A program made the position numbers and the translations under genes. 64,000 bases of DNA from Pagrus major. Lineage: Eukaryota; Chordata; Actinopteri; Spariformes; Sparidae. Of the stretch, positions 1 to 11,190 are shown in pieces (the stretch's first letter is position 1; every line of letters begins with the position of its first letter). The notes beneath the pieces were generated by a model. The model searched no databases. It had not been told where the DNA came from and saw nothing but the letters and a program-made list of their open reading frames with translations. Where the stretch lies: assembly GCF_040436345.1 (NCBI RefSeq), contig NC_133227.1, forward strand, positions 19,757,171-19,821,170, written 5' to 3'.

Positions 1-49
1 TGCATGGTTATATGCATCATTACGTAAAGTTCTGCTGTTTGTCCTGCAG

Positions 50-437
50 ACTGGCAGAAGTCGTCCAACCAGCAGCAGAGGGAGCAGCTGCTCCTCCAGG
101 AGCTCGTGTCTTTGGTCAACCAACGGGACGAGATCATCAGAGACATCGACGCCAAGGAGAGAGGGTGAGCATGTGTAGACGTACTGTATAATGTGTGTGT
201 GAAAAAATGGACATGTTTCAAATTAAACCTCCAGATTAATGCTTGTAATGCTGCAAAAGGATAAACATAAAAAAATATTTATATAGATGTATTCCTTACT
301 TGCAAGCAATTAATTGTATATATTGTAATGTGTTTGTGTGTGTTTTCAGGGCTCTTGAGGAGGACGAGCGTCTGGAGCGCGGTCTGGAGATGAGGAGGAG
401 AAAATTCAGCAACAAAGACAAATGCGTCCTACAGTGA
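50..437 (+). CDS. ehbp1l1: EHBP1L1-like protein, last two exons (bMERB C-terminal end and CAAX box)
   Basis: Only the 3' end of the gene is in the window. Exons are 50-164 (acceptor ctgcag, donor gtgagc) and 350-437 (acceptor tttcag), joined in phase 2 at an Arg codon. The peptide runs from [19 protein letters not shown] to a tail of acidic and basic helical residues and ends KDKCVLQ-stop. This matches the end of the bivalent Mical/EHBP Rab-binding (bMERB) domain of EHBP1/EHBP1L1, which binds Rab8/Rab10 family GTPases and links them to EHD proteins and membrane tubules. The final CVLQ is a CAAX box, so the protein is predicted to be prenylated. EHBP1 itself is the alternative; the [13 protein letters not shown] stretch and the 11q13-type neighbours favour EHBP1L1. 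The start lies left of the window. Confidence 0.8.
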
Positions 438-1523
438 GAGGAGAGAGGACAGAGGAGAGAGGACAGAGCTTTTACTACTGAGCCTCTGAAGCCCAGAAAA
501 AAAAAATATGTTTTTTAAATCTTTTTCATAATTTTTGCACACAAGATAAAAAAACAGGACTTTTGTAGCTCCGTACTGCCTTGGGTTTTTTTTTTTTGTG
601 CCTTTATTTTCCAGGATCCTTTATGAGGAAACCTGATGGGCTGCAAACCGTGTCTTCTTCGAAATACATATCTGTTCAGTCCGTCTTAACGTAATAGTAT
701 TATTTTGATTTGTATTTATTTAAATGATGTCAGGTTGTTGTACATCTATTGCACATATGGTATTTTGTGTGTTTGTGTGTTTTTATCTGTTTGTTCAGTA
801 TTTGATCACTGGCTTTTCCTCTCCTCGTTTTTTAATGAAAAGTAAGTTCTCTTTGCCACAACAAGAGCTTGTCAAAATCTGCTAAATTAAAGCAGAAATG
901 TGCCTTTGTAACTTTCATGGGAAATCGTTTACAGTTGCTTAGGATCTGGAATTCATTTCTGGTGATTTTTATTTCAGACATTTCCACCCTGAAAGTGAAA
1001 AATATCTGGTTCAAACATGCCAAAACATATTAGCTAAAAAAAAAAATAACATGTGAGTAGTCATGAGCTGGACTCAAACACACAATGTTAAGAGTACAGG
1101 GTGCATGTTTTCAACAATGATGTTATTTCAATAAAACCCTGAAAGCATTTCCACCTTTTCCACTTGCAATATTGTTCTTGACTGTTTTCTTTTTTAGATG
1201 TTAGAACGAGTTTTTCTGGCGTGCACACAAAGGGTGCTCGAGGTGGTTTCCAGCTTAAAGCGTTTATTTCAAGTTAGACCCTGAGTGCCTTAAATCAGCC
1301 ATGATGTGTATGGTTGTGATGTTCGTGCCTGCTTGATTCACAGAAATGAATCCGTTTCCGTTGACTACTGTGTGCTGCTTTCTGAGGTGTGCTGATAAAG
1401 TGGTACTCTGCTTCACATCACTACTGTATATCCATCACGCACTGTATACCTGATGTTGCTGTCTATATTTATGAAGTGAAGATATGGTGAATTATATTGA
1501 TAAATATGTTGAAGAAAAATAAA
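438..1523 (+). other. 3' UTR of the ehbp1l1-like gene with two candidate poly(A) signals
   Basis: Non-coding AT-rich sequence after the stop codon. AATAAA occurs at 1130-1135 and again at 1518-1523, each followed by GT/T-rich sequence, so either could end the transcript. The open frames here are short and unconvincing. Confidence 0.5.
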
Positions 1524-1689
1524 TACTGGTTGGTTGCTTACATCTTTGGATTTAGTATCTTTTTAGCTTCAGAAAGGTGAACCAATGAAATACAAAGCAG
1601 CTAATACAATGCTCCTGCAACAAACAACAAGAAATGAATAATTGTGACCAACTCCTCTTAAGACAACCTTCAAATCACTGGAGTACTGG

Positions 1690-1833
1690 TGCTACTACTA
1701 CTACTACTACTACTGCAACTACTGGTACTACTACTAGTAATAATAATACTACTACTACTGGTGCTGCTACTACTACTATAATTTCCTTCAATGTCTTCCT
1801 AAAAGAGATGACATGGTTGAAGATTGGAGGTCA

Positions 1834-1867
<34 letters not shown>
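1690..1867. repeat. (CTA)n trinucleotide tract followed by (GT)n
   Basis: An interrupted CTA/ACT repeat spans about 1690-1792 and a (GT)n run lies at 1842-1867. They sit between the ehbp1l1 3' UTR and rce1. The threonine-rich open frame across the tract is a product of the repeat. Confidence 0.9.
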
Positions 1868-1869
<2 letters not shown>

Positions 1870-2047
1870 ACACCTGCACATGTCTCCTCCCAGTTGAGTA
1901 TTAGAGATAATCAGCTTCCCTCTGCAGCACAGATCTCCACTTTAGTGGGATCTACTAATCTGAAATGTCAGACATGATGAACCTGTGCTAGCTGCAGCTA
2001 ACCTGAGGAACCTCCTGAAGCTCTGACAGCACACCCACAGTTCTGCC

Positions 2048-5000
2048 ATGCTGGAACCAGAACACGGCCCCATAACGCAGGTGGAGCACACCTATACAAG
2101 TTGTCAGGTGTGTGTGCTGAGCTGCCTTCTGCTCGCCTGTCTGTACGTTGGCAGTTTGTACGTCTGGAGAAGCAGCTTACCCAGGTATACGACTCAGCAG
2201 CAGACCTGAGACGGCGCTGTTAGACGAGTATTTAAACTGTTGCTGTATGTATGTGTGTGTGTGTGTGTGTTTAGGGACCATCCCAGTGTGATAAAGCGCC
2301 GCTGTGCCAGTGTGCTGCTGGTTTCTGCTCTGTCACCTGCAGTGGTGAAGGCTTGGATACACTGGGCTAACATCAAGGTGAGTATATATAGACACAACAC
2401 GCCACTCTCTGCATCCATCTCAGCTGGTGGTTATTTACTACAATAAACGATATTCGAACAAACCACAGTGAAAAAACTTCTTCCCGTCTTCCTGTTCCTG
2501 CATTAGCACTGTCGAGCAAGAGACGATAAAATGTAACTCAATATTCACGCTCACAGTGTGCACTCAAACTCCAGTGTGCTTTAAGTACGTTCCTCCTCTA
2601 GCTAAAGAAAGAAACTGCTTGAAATGTGAACAGTTGAATACTGAAGGTCAAAGGTCAGTGTCAGTCAGCTGAAAGGGATTCATCACTCTTAAGGACACTC
2701 CTGAGAGGGAGCTGAACCCTGACCGTCCAGGTGAAGGGCAGTGTCCTCACTCCTGGGGGAATCTTTGCTAAACATAAGGTGTTCTGTGAGGTTAAGACCT
2801 GGGTCACACTGGCTTAACTTTATAATCGCTTTAGGGAAAAATCATGTTTATAAAGCTTCATTCTTTCCTTCCAGGTTGATGCATCTGTGCTGGAGTTGAT
2901 GGGAGTTCGTTTGGGAGGTCTGGTTCCTGCAGCCGTACTGCCACTGCTACTGACCATGGTACGCCAGGGAGAAGAAAAAACAGATGTTTATGTCCTCACT
3001 AATCTTTTCTAGAGAAGTTTTACTTTACATGAGCACCTGTTTTTCACATTTGATTTCATAAGAGCAATCACCGATCACATTGAGAAGTTTAGGGACAGAA
3101 TAAAAGCAGCTAAATATCGAGCGTTCACATGAAAACACTACTCTCAGGATCCTGTTTCCCTCTTAGAACATTTTATTTATGTTTCACTAAAGCAATAACG
3201 ACATTCCAGCGATTCATCTTCCATTCCCAATACGATACGGCGTGGCTTTACAGCCTCTATGAAACGTCTGTATTTTGTAGTAATATCCCATGAGCATGAT
3301 TAAACCATACGTAGAAAAATGTGTCCTGTACTGTCTAGATCCTCCTCTTTAATCTTCATTTAATACAGCTCCACTGGACGTAATAAACACTTGATTTTAT
3401 TCCAAACATCAGGTATTTTATCTCGGTCCCCTGGTTCATTCTGCGATGGACAACCCCGAAGGCTTCAACGGGGAGCTGCAGTCTGCACTGGGTGAGTTCA
3501 GCCTCGTAAGTCGGGGTTGTTTTACATGTGTGCTCACGTGCATTTGATGTGCACGTCATCATAAAGTCTTGACTTTATGTCCCCAGATGTTCAGTCGTGG
3601 AGGCTGTGTGTGGGAGATGCAGTGTGGCTCAGGAACCAGGTGGTGGCACCAGTGACGGAGGAGCTGGTGTTCAGAGGGGCCATGCTGCCCATGCTGGTGC
3701 CCTGCGCTGGACCCACAGCTGCCATCTTTACTGCGCCGCTGTTCTTTGGTGTTGGTATGGCAACCTAGATTTTCAGGCTGTATTAACAACATTGCTGACA
3801 TCATCATAACAGATTAATGATTGATAATACACATGTATTAACTTTGGACTGAGTGAAACTTTTTGTTAACGTGCTGCCTCGTTTGAAAGACAATGTATTT
3901 GTGCTCACCACAATTCATAGCTACCCTCTGGTGTCATTCTAGCCCACTTCCACCACATCATAGAGCAACAGCGCCTCCACAAGGACAGTATGAGTGTCAT
4001 CCTCATGGTGTCAGGTCAGTGGACTTATTTTTTCAAAAGGAGACAGTTGCACATACAGTTATCTCACATGCAGCTGGGTTGGAAAGTAAAACCTCAGTCT
4101 TGAAAAAAGAAGATCCCACAGACTGCTATACTGCATTTTACACAATTCTTAGAAGCATAATCATCAACATGTTATAATAACCATCATTAATAAATGGTAC
4201 ATTTATGGTTACTTAAACTAGTTTATAGTTGTTTGGCTGTTAACAAACTATGAATATAATGTGTTACTGTGTCTCACAATAAGTGGCAGTAACGTGTAGA
4301 ATCTGTCACATTATATTCGGCATGTAAGAAAAAGAAAAAGAAAAACAGGAAAATGTGAGATTCCACGACACATAATTTGATTTATTTTCAGGAGAATATT
4401 TCTAGAAATTGGATATCTAAAGAATGAAAACATTGGCCTTGCAGCTTTCAGGTCAGGTGGCTTACAAAACGAGCAGATAAACCTTATTCAATAAAGTTAA
4501 ATGAAGTTAGGCAATCTGTAACTCTGATTTAACGGAGGAAGATCGTCAGTTTCGCACATTTTATGGAATTAAAAATGTTTTTTTTTTTCTTTCTGTTGCA
4601 GGGATGCAGTTCTTGTACACAACTGTATTCGGTGCTTTTACTGCCTTCATATTCATGAGAACTGGTGAGAGAGGAAGTGAGCAGCACAATGACTTGTTAA
4701 AGGAAAAATGTTGTGCTTTTTCGTTTTTTCCTTTCCTTCAGTGTGTTATATAGTTTCCTGTGCGTGTGAAAGGTCTGGAAATTAAACAGCTCAAAATCTG
4801 CACTGATGGAAGCTCCTCTCTCCCACAGAAAACACTGCTCCTGAAGCGCCTCGTCAGTAGTCCCGCCTTTAATTCTGTGACTTTGTGACATCACACTACG
4901 TCACCATGTCACACATTTGAATAATTTATGCCTAGCAGCTAGTTTGACATGTAAGAACTGATTTAGCACAGCTGCTCTGTTGTTTGTAAGCGGTGCTGGC

Positions 5001-5464
5001 TCAGGCGTGTGTGAGCTGACCAGTCAGAGCAGACTGAATATTCAGGAGGGCGGGCTTTAAAGAGACAGGAGCAAAAACAGAGCGTTTCAGACAGAGGGGG
5101 AACACACTGCACTGCAGCATGTAAACCTGTTGTAGACGTACGGCAAAATGAAATTATGAACATAATGAGCATAATGTGTCCCCTTTCACACCTAATAATA
5201 CAGGCCTCTTTAAATCTGTGACCTCTTTCTGCAGGTCATGTTGTGGGTCCAGTTTTGTGCCATTCCTTCTGCAACAGTCAAGGCCTGCCTGACATCAGCT
5301 CTGCCCTGCAGCACCCTCAACGATCGGCTCTCCTCTTCTCATACATGATGGGGCTGCTGCTGTTTCTGGTGCTGCTGTTCCCGCTGACAGACCCCCTCTT
5401 CTACGGTGCCATTCCCGTCTGCAGCCTGGCTCCCCCTCCAACGTCTGTATGCCAGATTCGATGA
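2048..5464 (+). CDS. rce1: CAAX prenyl protease 2 (RCE1), ER-membrane endopeptidase
   Basis: Eight exons, all with GT-AG boundaries and consistent phase: 2048-2184, 2275-2377, 2875-2958, 3413-3491, 3587-3754, 3943-4014, 4602-4664, 5235-5464. They encode 311 residues (human about 329). RCE1 is a multi-pass ER protease that removes the -AAX tripeptide from prenylated CAAX proteins such as Ras, before carboxymethylation by ICMT. The ABI/CPBP-family motifs are intact: EELVFR (about residues 159-164), FGVAH (188-192) and HSFCN (245-249), giving the catalytic Glu and His residues and the conserved Asn. Other recognisable blocks are [23 protein letters not shown] and LTDPLFYG. The start ATG opens a hydrophobic first segment. 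The gene follows ehbp1l1 in the same orientation. Intron 7 carries a palindromic repeat. Confidence 0.96.
4697..5196. mobile_element. Non-autonomous DNA transposon copy in rce1 intron 7
   Basis: This stretch matches, in reverse orientation, the interior of the element at 34306-35225. Shared blocks include GAAGCTCCTCTCTCCCACAG, the GTGACTTTGTGACATCAC region, CACCATGTCA and ATTCAGGAGGG. No coding capacity is seen. The exact ends are uncertain because the terminal repeats are degraded. Confidence 0.6.
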
Positions 5465-5544
5465 AATGAAATACAGTCCCGGTCTTAAAACTACTTTTTT
5501 TTTCTTTTTTTTCACTGTGGATTTCATTGTGTGTTGGGTTTTCA

Positions 5545-5550
5545 AATAAA
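5545..5550 (+). terminator. rce1 poly(A) signal
   Basis: AATAAA lies 80 bases after the rce1 stop codon and is followed by a GT-rich downstream stretch (about 5572-5637), the usual arrangement for cleavage and polyadenylation. Confidence 0.8.
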
Positions 5551-5733
5551 AAAAGTATTTTTATACAAAGAGAGTGTGTGCATTCATAGCTTATATGTGT
5601 GTGTGTGTATGTGCGGTGTGTATGTATGTGTGTGTGCATGAGAAAATAACGATTCTAGCACTTCAGACATTTCCTGCATGGTCGAAAATATTTCCTACTG
5701 TATTGAAACGCAACACCAGTACAACTTTCCCTG

Positions 5734-5736
<3 letters not shown>

Positions 5737-5767
<31 letters not shown>

Positions 5768-5783
5768 GTGTGTGTGTGTGTGT
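5737..5783. repeat. Compound (GA)n-(GT)n microsatellite
   Basis: Uninterrupted GA from 5737 to 5765 passes directly into CTGT/GT repeats to 5783. Confidence 0.95.
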
Positions 5784-6010
5784 CAGAGAAAAACAGATGA
5801 GCTGTGAAAGCGAATGAGTGAAAAGGGAAGACAGCGGAGGAGACAGACACATATGCAGACACAGACGCAGACAACACAGACACAGAAGCCAACAAACACA
5901 CAAAAACAACCAAAGTGGAGAGGGACAGTTATGTAAAGTCACATTATTCGGACAAATAAGGCGATGAGAGTCAGACTTGTGAGAATAGGCAGTTACAGCC
6001 AGAAGCAACA

Positions 6011-6081
6011 AGAGAAGAGAAGAGAAGAGAAGAGAAGAGAAGAGAAGAGAAGAGAAGAGAAGAGAAGAGAAGAGAAGAGAA
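6011..6081. repeat. (AGAGA)n pentanucleotide microsatellite
   Basis: About fourteen nearly perfect copies of a five-base purine unit (AGAGA/GAAGA) form a pure polypurine strand of about 70 bases. The flanks are also purine-rich. Confidence 0.95.
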
Positions 6082-6448
6082 AAATAAAAGGAGAACAGTA
6101 AATGAAATGTGGAAGGGGTGGATGGGGGGAAACGTTAGTGCGTCCCCAAGGAAAATCAGAATGTGGAGTAGCAGAGCTGAGAGAGGAGGTTCGGGGTCAG
6201 TGGAAACAATGAAGCTTTAGGACTGAGAGGTGAAAGGCCGCGTCAGACCATTAAGATTTATGAGACGGACAGATGAGCTAATTATAGAAATCTTTTCTTT
6301 ACAACCCAAACCAGGGAGGATAAGTAGATTCATATTAACTAATGTCTGGTCTCCATATTTTTACATTTTGCTAGTTTTGTGGGGATTGTTGTGGGATTTA
6401 CTTTTTTTTTTGCTTTCTTGCTGAGAATTATAAGATTTCACCGAGACA

Positions 6449-6712
6449 GCTGTTAGCTTAGCTTAGCATAAAGAATGGAAACGGGGAAGCAGCTAGCCAG
6501 GTTCTGACCAAAACTTTAAAAAAAGTAAAACTGTCTATCATTAACCCCTAACTAACACGCATCTCATTTGTTTAATCCATACAGAAACCATAGTGCAAAA
6601 GTGTGCTTCCAGACCTGGAATTTGTATTTACGACAGTGGTGTTGCACTCAGAAACTGTGGGGGGCGCCGAATTGCACAAAAATGCCAATTTCTACATAAT
6701 GTTGCTTTAATC
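6449..6712. repeat. Fragments of two small DNA transposon families
   Basis: 6449-6475 repeats the TTAGCTTAGCTTAGCATAAA end found in the palindromic element at 54028-54248. 6620-6712 matches the right end of the element at 56161-56534: shared GTGTTGCACTCAGAAAC and a terminal CATAATGTTGCTTTAA. They look like two truncated insertions side by side. Confidence 0.6.
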
Positions 6713-8726
6713 TCCAGGGTTACTGGTATTGACGATAACCTGGATATTTAAAAATGTAATATTGCTATCGTGTTAATAATACACACAATATCATGTATCG
6801 CTTCTTAAACCATCTGTGACGACTCAGTAACTAGCTAACTAGCTGCAACCACAACGCGTGGCTCGGCTACTGTCATGCAAAATCCTGTCAGAGGACATTC
6901 TACCTGCAGTGCCGGTAGATCTTGCAATAATATCGTTATCGTGAATCATTTTGGCCACAATAATCGTGTAGTGAATGTCTGAAATTATGACAGCCATGGA
7001 GACTCCAGAGCGGGCATTTGCCAGCAAGCTACTAGCACTGTAATACAAATATATCAGCACTGCACTTGTTGTTAAAGCTGTCATTATGTCTGAGTGTAAA
7101 TCGCTTCTTTTAATCGTTTTTTGATATATTCATATATTGTACATAAGTATCTTCAGGAAATTTTGAAGTCTTAACAAGAGCAGATCAACCAGTTTCTGTT
7201 GCCCGATCTGGTATCTGAGATTTCCTAATGTGGCTAACGTTAAACAATGCATGGATATGAGGTTAGCGTTAGCGATTGTAATAAAACAGAAAACAGCACA
7301 TTTAGCAACATTACTAACACAACAACAACGATATTACTGACCTGTAGGGCAAACATACATGAACGGAGATATCTTGGCGAAAGTGATGTTTTTGCGTCTT
7401 GCCGCTGCATCCCAGGCCATCCGACGCCTTTCTGTTATGTCCTCTACCTGCGGTCCGTAGCCTTTTTCTTTAGGTTGGAAACTTTTGGTCAGGTATCCTA
7501 TCTTCCCCATCGTGGGACTTATTGTTGCAGCTTTTAATACAACGCAAGTGCACCATTACACCAATAAATGGAAGCGAAAGGAAAAGTAAACTTGACTACC
7601 AACCAGCTATGTGTATACAATACCTCCAATATGGTCCCACATTGCACTGCGGCCAGGCCAAGCAATACGTCATCTGACAAAGACAGATTAGTGAGCTGTA
7701 GAGACTAAGCCAGGCTAGCAGTTTACTTATGTTTTCTTGTCTTATCGAGCTAAGCTAACTGGTTACTATTGAGCGAATAATAAGCGTACTTTCCATTTCA
7801 CATGTTCCCGTTCCTTGAACTTGTTGTGTCTACGGACCAGAGTGTGCTGTGTGTTTGAGTGGTGAGTGTGTAACGGCAGCAATTTCAACAAACCTCTGGT
7901 CGCAAACTGGGGTTTATGTTCTGCTCAGCGCTGTCAAATGTTGGAAGTGTGATTAAAGAGATTAAGGAGGGTGTTTTCAAATCGTTCTTTATTCGAGGAT
8001 AGACAGCTGATTTGTCATCGTGCTCCCTCTCCGCTTCGCTTTCATGCATCTCGACTCAGTCATGCTTGGGGTTGTTCCAGTACAACAAAGTTTTCAGCTG
8101 CTGGCCGCTGAGAGTTTGGGGATTTGGATCAAGCTTGACAGCAGCTTTTGCAAGAAGAAACCTTTTTACCTCCCTGATGTTATTCCCTGTGAATTACATT
8201 GAGATCGAGTCTAACGACCTGCAATTTGGCGACCACCTTCCGAGAGCACCAGGTGACCTCTGCTTCGCGGTGGGGGAATGTGAAATGAAGACAGCAGAAT
8301 AAGGCTGTTATACAACTTCCCTGCACATAGCTGGTCTGCAGAAGATTTTAGCATTGTGGTTAAGGGGATGATTTACATCCTGTTACTGTCGCTGAGTCAG
8401 GTAGTTTACTGTTTCTCTGCTGTTTCTTTTCAGGATGGCTGGTTTTTTTTGAGAGGCGCAAGGCAGGTCACATGAGGGTGACGTGGGGTAAAAAAATGTA
8501 AAGTTTGAACGGGAGAAGACCTGAGAGAGAAGGAGGAAATGGTGCAGAGAGAAGGCAGACGTGTGGTGTGGGCCTGCCTCTGAGTCTTTGTTCCTCGTCC
8601 CTTTCTTGTGGAGTCCTTTCTTCCCATTGTTAATGCATTTACCGCTGCACACACACTGACACACGCACGCAAATGTCTGTGGAGAAATATGACTGCATCA
8701 TGAAAGACACTACAAAGAAGTGTAAG

Positions 8727-8727
<1 letters not shown>
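6713..8727. other. Intergenic sequence, no gene seen
   Basis: Open frames here are at most 96 codons, begin and end without splice logic and resemble no family I know. Short patches such as GAGCTAAGCTAACTGG at 7748-7763 suggest further degraded repeats. Confidence 0.5.

Positions 8728-8757
<30 letters not shown>
8728..8757. repeat. (GT)n microsatellite
   Basis: About fifteen GT units without interruption. Confidence 0.95.
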
Positions 8758-8758
<1 letters not shown>

Positions 8759-9182
8759 CGTGTCGATGGAAAAGCTGAGCCTATCATCTGGTAAAGGAAT
8801 AATCTGTCGTCTCTCGGTGCTCCCTCCATCTCTCTTCTTTCTTGCCTCTCAGCAGTTTTCTTAAACACTAACAGTTTTCTGCTGTTTTCTCTTGCTGTTT
8901 ATCTGAGGTTTGTTTGTGCATGTGTGAGTCTTTATGCAAACTCCAGACGATCGTGCATGTGTGTCACCCGAGCCTTTTGCTAGTCATGCTGCTTTTTTTT
9001 TTTCTTTTCTTCCTTCTTCTCCTTTCTCCAAAGCTTGAAAAATGTTTTTTGGATAGAAAGAGCTCTGTCACTGCAGTTTCCATCAGCAGCCATGTTTGTC
9101 TGAAACTTACCATATGACTTCTGACAAATTCAGTAGCAGCTGTTCACACAACGGTGTTCGAATTTCCATTTTTTCGCCAGTT

Positions 9183-9477
9183 TTAAAGGGGCATTATGTA
9201 GTTTTGGAGAAGAAGAAGGTGATTAAACAAGCTGCTCTCAGAGGACAATAAGGTCCCCAGAACACTGTTTAAAGCTAGAAAGGTGGCAGGGTCCGCCACA
9301 TATAAACAAAGTAAAACAGTATGAAATTGTGTTTGGTCAGTTTGTTTATTTAGTTTATTCAGTCATGAAAACAAAGAGAGTTTGTTTATTAAGTTTGTTT
9401 AGAAGAAAATCAGTCACTGAAGACCTTTCTCTTCTGATTACAATTTCTTCCTCAAAACTACAAAGTGCACCTTTAAA
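9183..9477. mobile_element. MITE-like palindromic element
   Basis: Terminal inverted repeats bound about 295 bases. The left end reads TTAAAGGGGCATTATGTAGT and continues TTTGGAG; the right end is CTCAAAACTACAAAGTGCAC then CTTTAA. The interior has no reading frame. This fits a non-autonomous DNA transposon. Confidence 0.75.
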
Positions 9478-10097
9478 GAATTCCTACTAAATGAGAGTGA
9501 CTTACATCTTGTTTTTCAGCCAAGTAAGAAGATAAAACTACAAATTAGATTTTCCAAACGCTCACCCTGTCCTAGTGGTTTCCAGCTCACAATCTCCAAA
9601 TCTTGTTCCACTGGAGCTAATCAGCGGCTAACAGTAGGAGGCTGTGTTTGTACTGGGCTGCTCCCAGGTGTGAACATGAGTGAAACTGAGCATGAAAGAA
9701 TGAGAACATGGCTGAAAAGCATGGTCAGTAAACCACTCCGAGGTTAAATAAAGGTTAATAAAGGTCACCTGGCTTGAAGAAACTCGCTGCGGCAACTAGC
9801 TTACAGCTAGCGTCCAAACTCTTTAAGTTGATGGCTGAAGTAATTGTCGACTGAACTATTCCTTCTGGGCACAACCATACGATAGCGACCCGAGTCTGCT
9901 CAGATATTTGCGGTGAAGCTTTGTTGACAGTCTGGGTGTGGAAGGAGGGCATTCATGTCTGCTATTAGAGATGAAACATATGGACCTTGTAGAAGAAGTG
10001 GATAAAAGTATCGTCTTTTTCCTCCACTCCACAGAAATCACCAGAAATGCCTACACTCCATTATTTAACCACAAGGCCGCAGCTAATTGCTTCAGCG

Positions 10098-10122
10098 TGT
10101 GTGTGTGTGTGTGTGTGTGCGT
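10098..10122. repeat. (GT)n microsatellite
   Basis: A GT run continuing as GTGCGTGC repeats. The His/Thr-rich antisense open frames over it are repeat artefacts. Confidence 0.9.
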
Positions 10123-10659
10123 GCGTGTGTTCATGTGTGTGTGGGACATAAGACACCAGCGGTCGGGAAAAATGAACAACTGACGTGTCCTCCTGCTGTA
10201 TTCGATATGGTGCAAGCACTTCAATAAGTCTGAATGACCCAAGACAACGAGAAAATAACAATGCAGCGTCCGTGACATCAGTGAAATCGGGACAAGTGGC
10301 AGTCCTAATTTAGACTAAAGTCAACAAAACTTTTTAATTATCAAAGCAGTGGCAGAGAAATGTGTGACTCTTGTAAAATGTATTACTTTTTTTAGACTGC
10401 CGGTCCTGCACTGCCACATGATTCAGGCTTTTTTCATCCACAAACTCTCAGAATAAAAGAACAGATCTCTATTTCCCACAAATGCCATGGGTATATACAG
10501 CATTTACACACAGTAGATTAAGAAATGAATTTTCAATAATGTTGCACAAAAATGATAATATGCACTGAATGATAAGTTAAGTCCCTTAATGATTAATCTT
10601 GCACCATCATCCAAACAAATTCACTCACTATCTGCAAAACCAATGGCCCATACTTGAAT

Positions 10660-11190
10660 ATTCACATTTTCTGCTACTTCCACTTCACTACATTTTGTCG
10701 TAACATGTTTACATTTTTTACTCACTACATTTATTTGTTCACATTCATTTCTAGTTACTTTGCACAGTGCTGCATCGGAGCCGAAGTAGTGCATTTTTAA
10801 ATCAATTTATTTTTTAAAAATGCTGAATATTGGATCTGATGTATGCAGTATATGCACACCTTCAAATATATTTATAGTTTACTTTTATTTGTACTTTTGA
10901 TACTGAAGTACCTTTGTGACCAGAAAATTGGGTTATCTTTAGCCACTGGCTAAGTGTTAACCAAGGGGTAACTTAGCCCCTTTTCTCACACAGATTGTTT
11001 ACCCAGGGTTAAGCTCAGCCCAGCGCTATTCGATTCACACTGCCAATTTATTAGCCCTGGGTTAACTGTCCATTGTAACACACAGCTAATGGTAACATTA
11101 ACTCGAAGCATGCAGGGCCAGCAAGTCCTCGACTTCAGTCGGGGTTAGCCCACTTAGAAATGTGCCAGTGTGAAAGCACATTTGGGTACA
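10660..11190. repeat. Dispersed AT-rich repeat and adjoining degraded element
   Basis: 10660-10930 has CACTTCACTACATTT and ACTCACTACATTTATT, a pattern I associate with a widespread fish repeat. Its end (ACTTTTGATACT, then CCAGAAAATT) recurs at 15715-15765 in the cd248 intron. 10940-11190 has TTAGCCC/GGGTTAA-type inverted motifs that may be another small transposon. Confidence 0.45.

Noticed and set aside
1634-1897. Threonine-rich 87-codon frame
   Set aside because: It is the translation of a CTA/ACT microsatellite and (GT)n, with no conserved domain or splice context.
5295-6011. Antisense frames of 114 and 118 codons over the rce1 last exon and flank
   Set aside because: They overlap real rce1 coding sequence or GA/GT repeats and have Thr-His or Leu-Ser low-complexity content.
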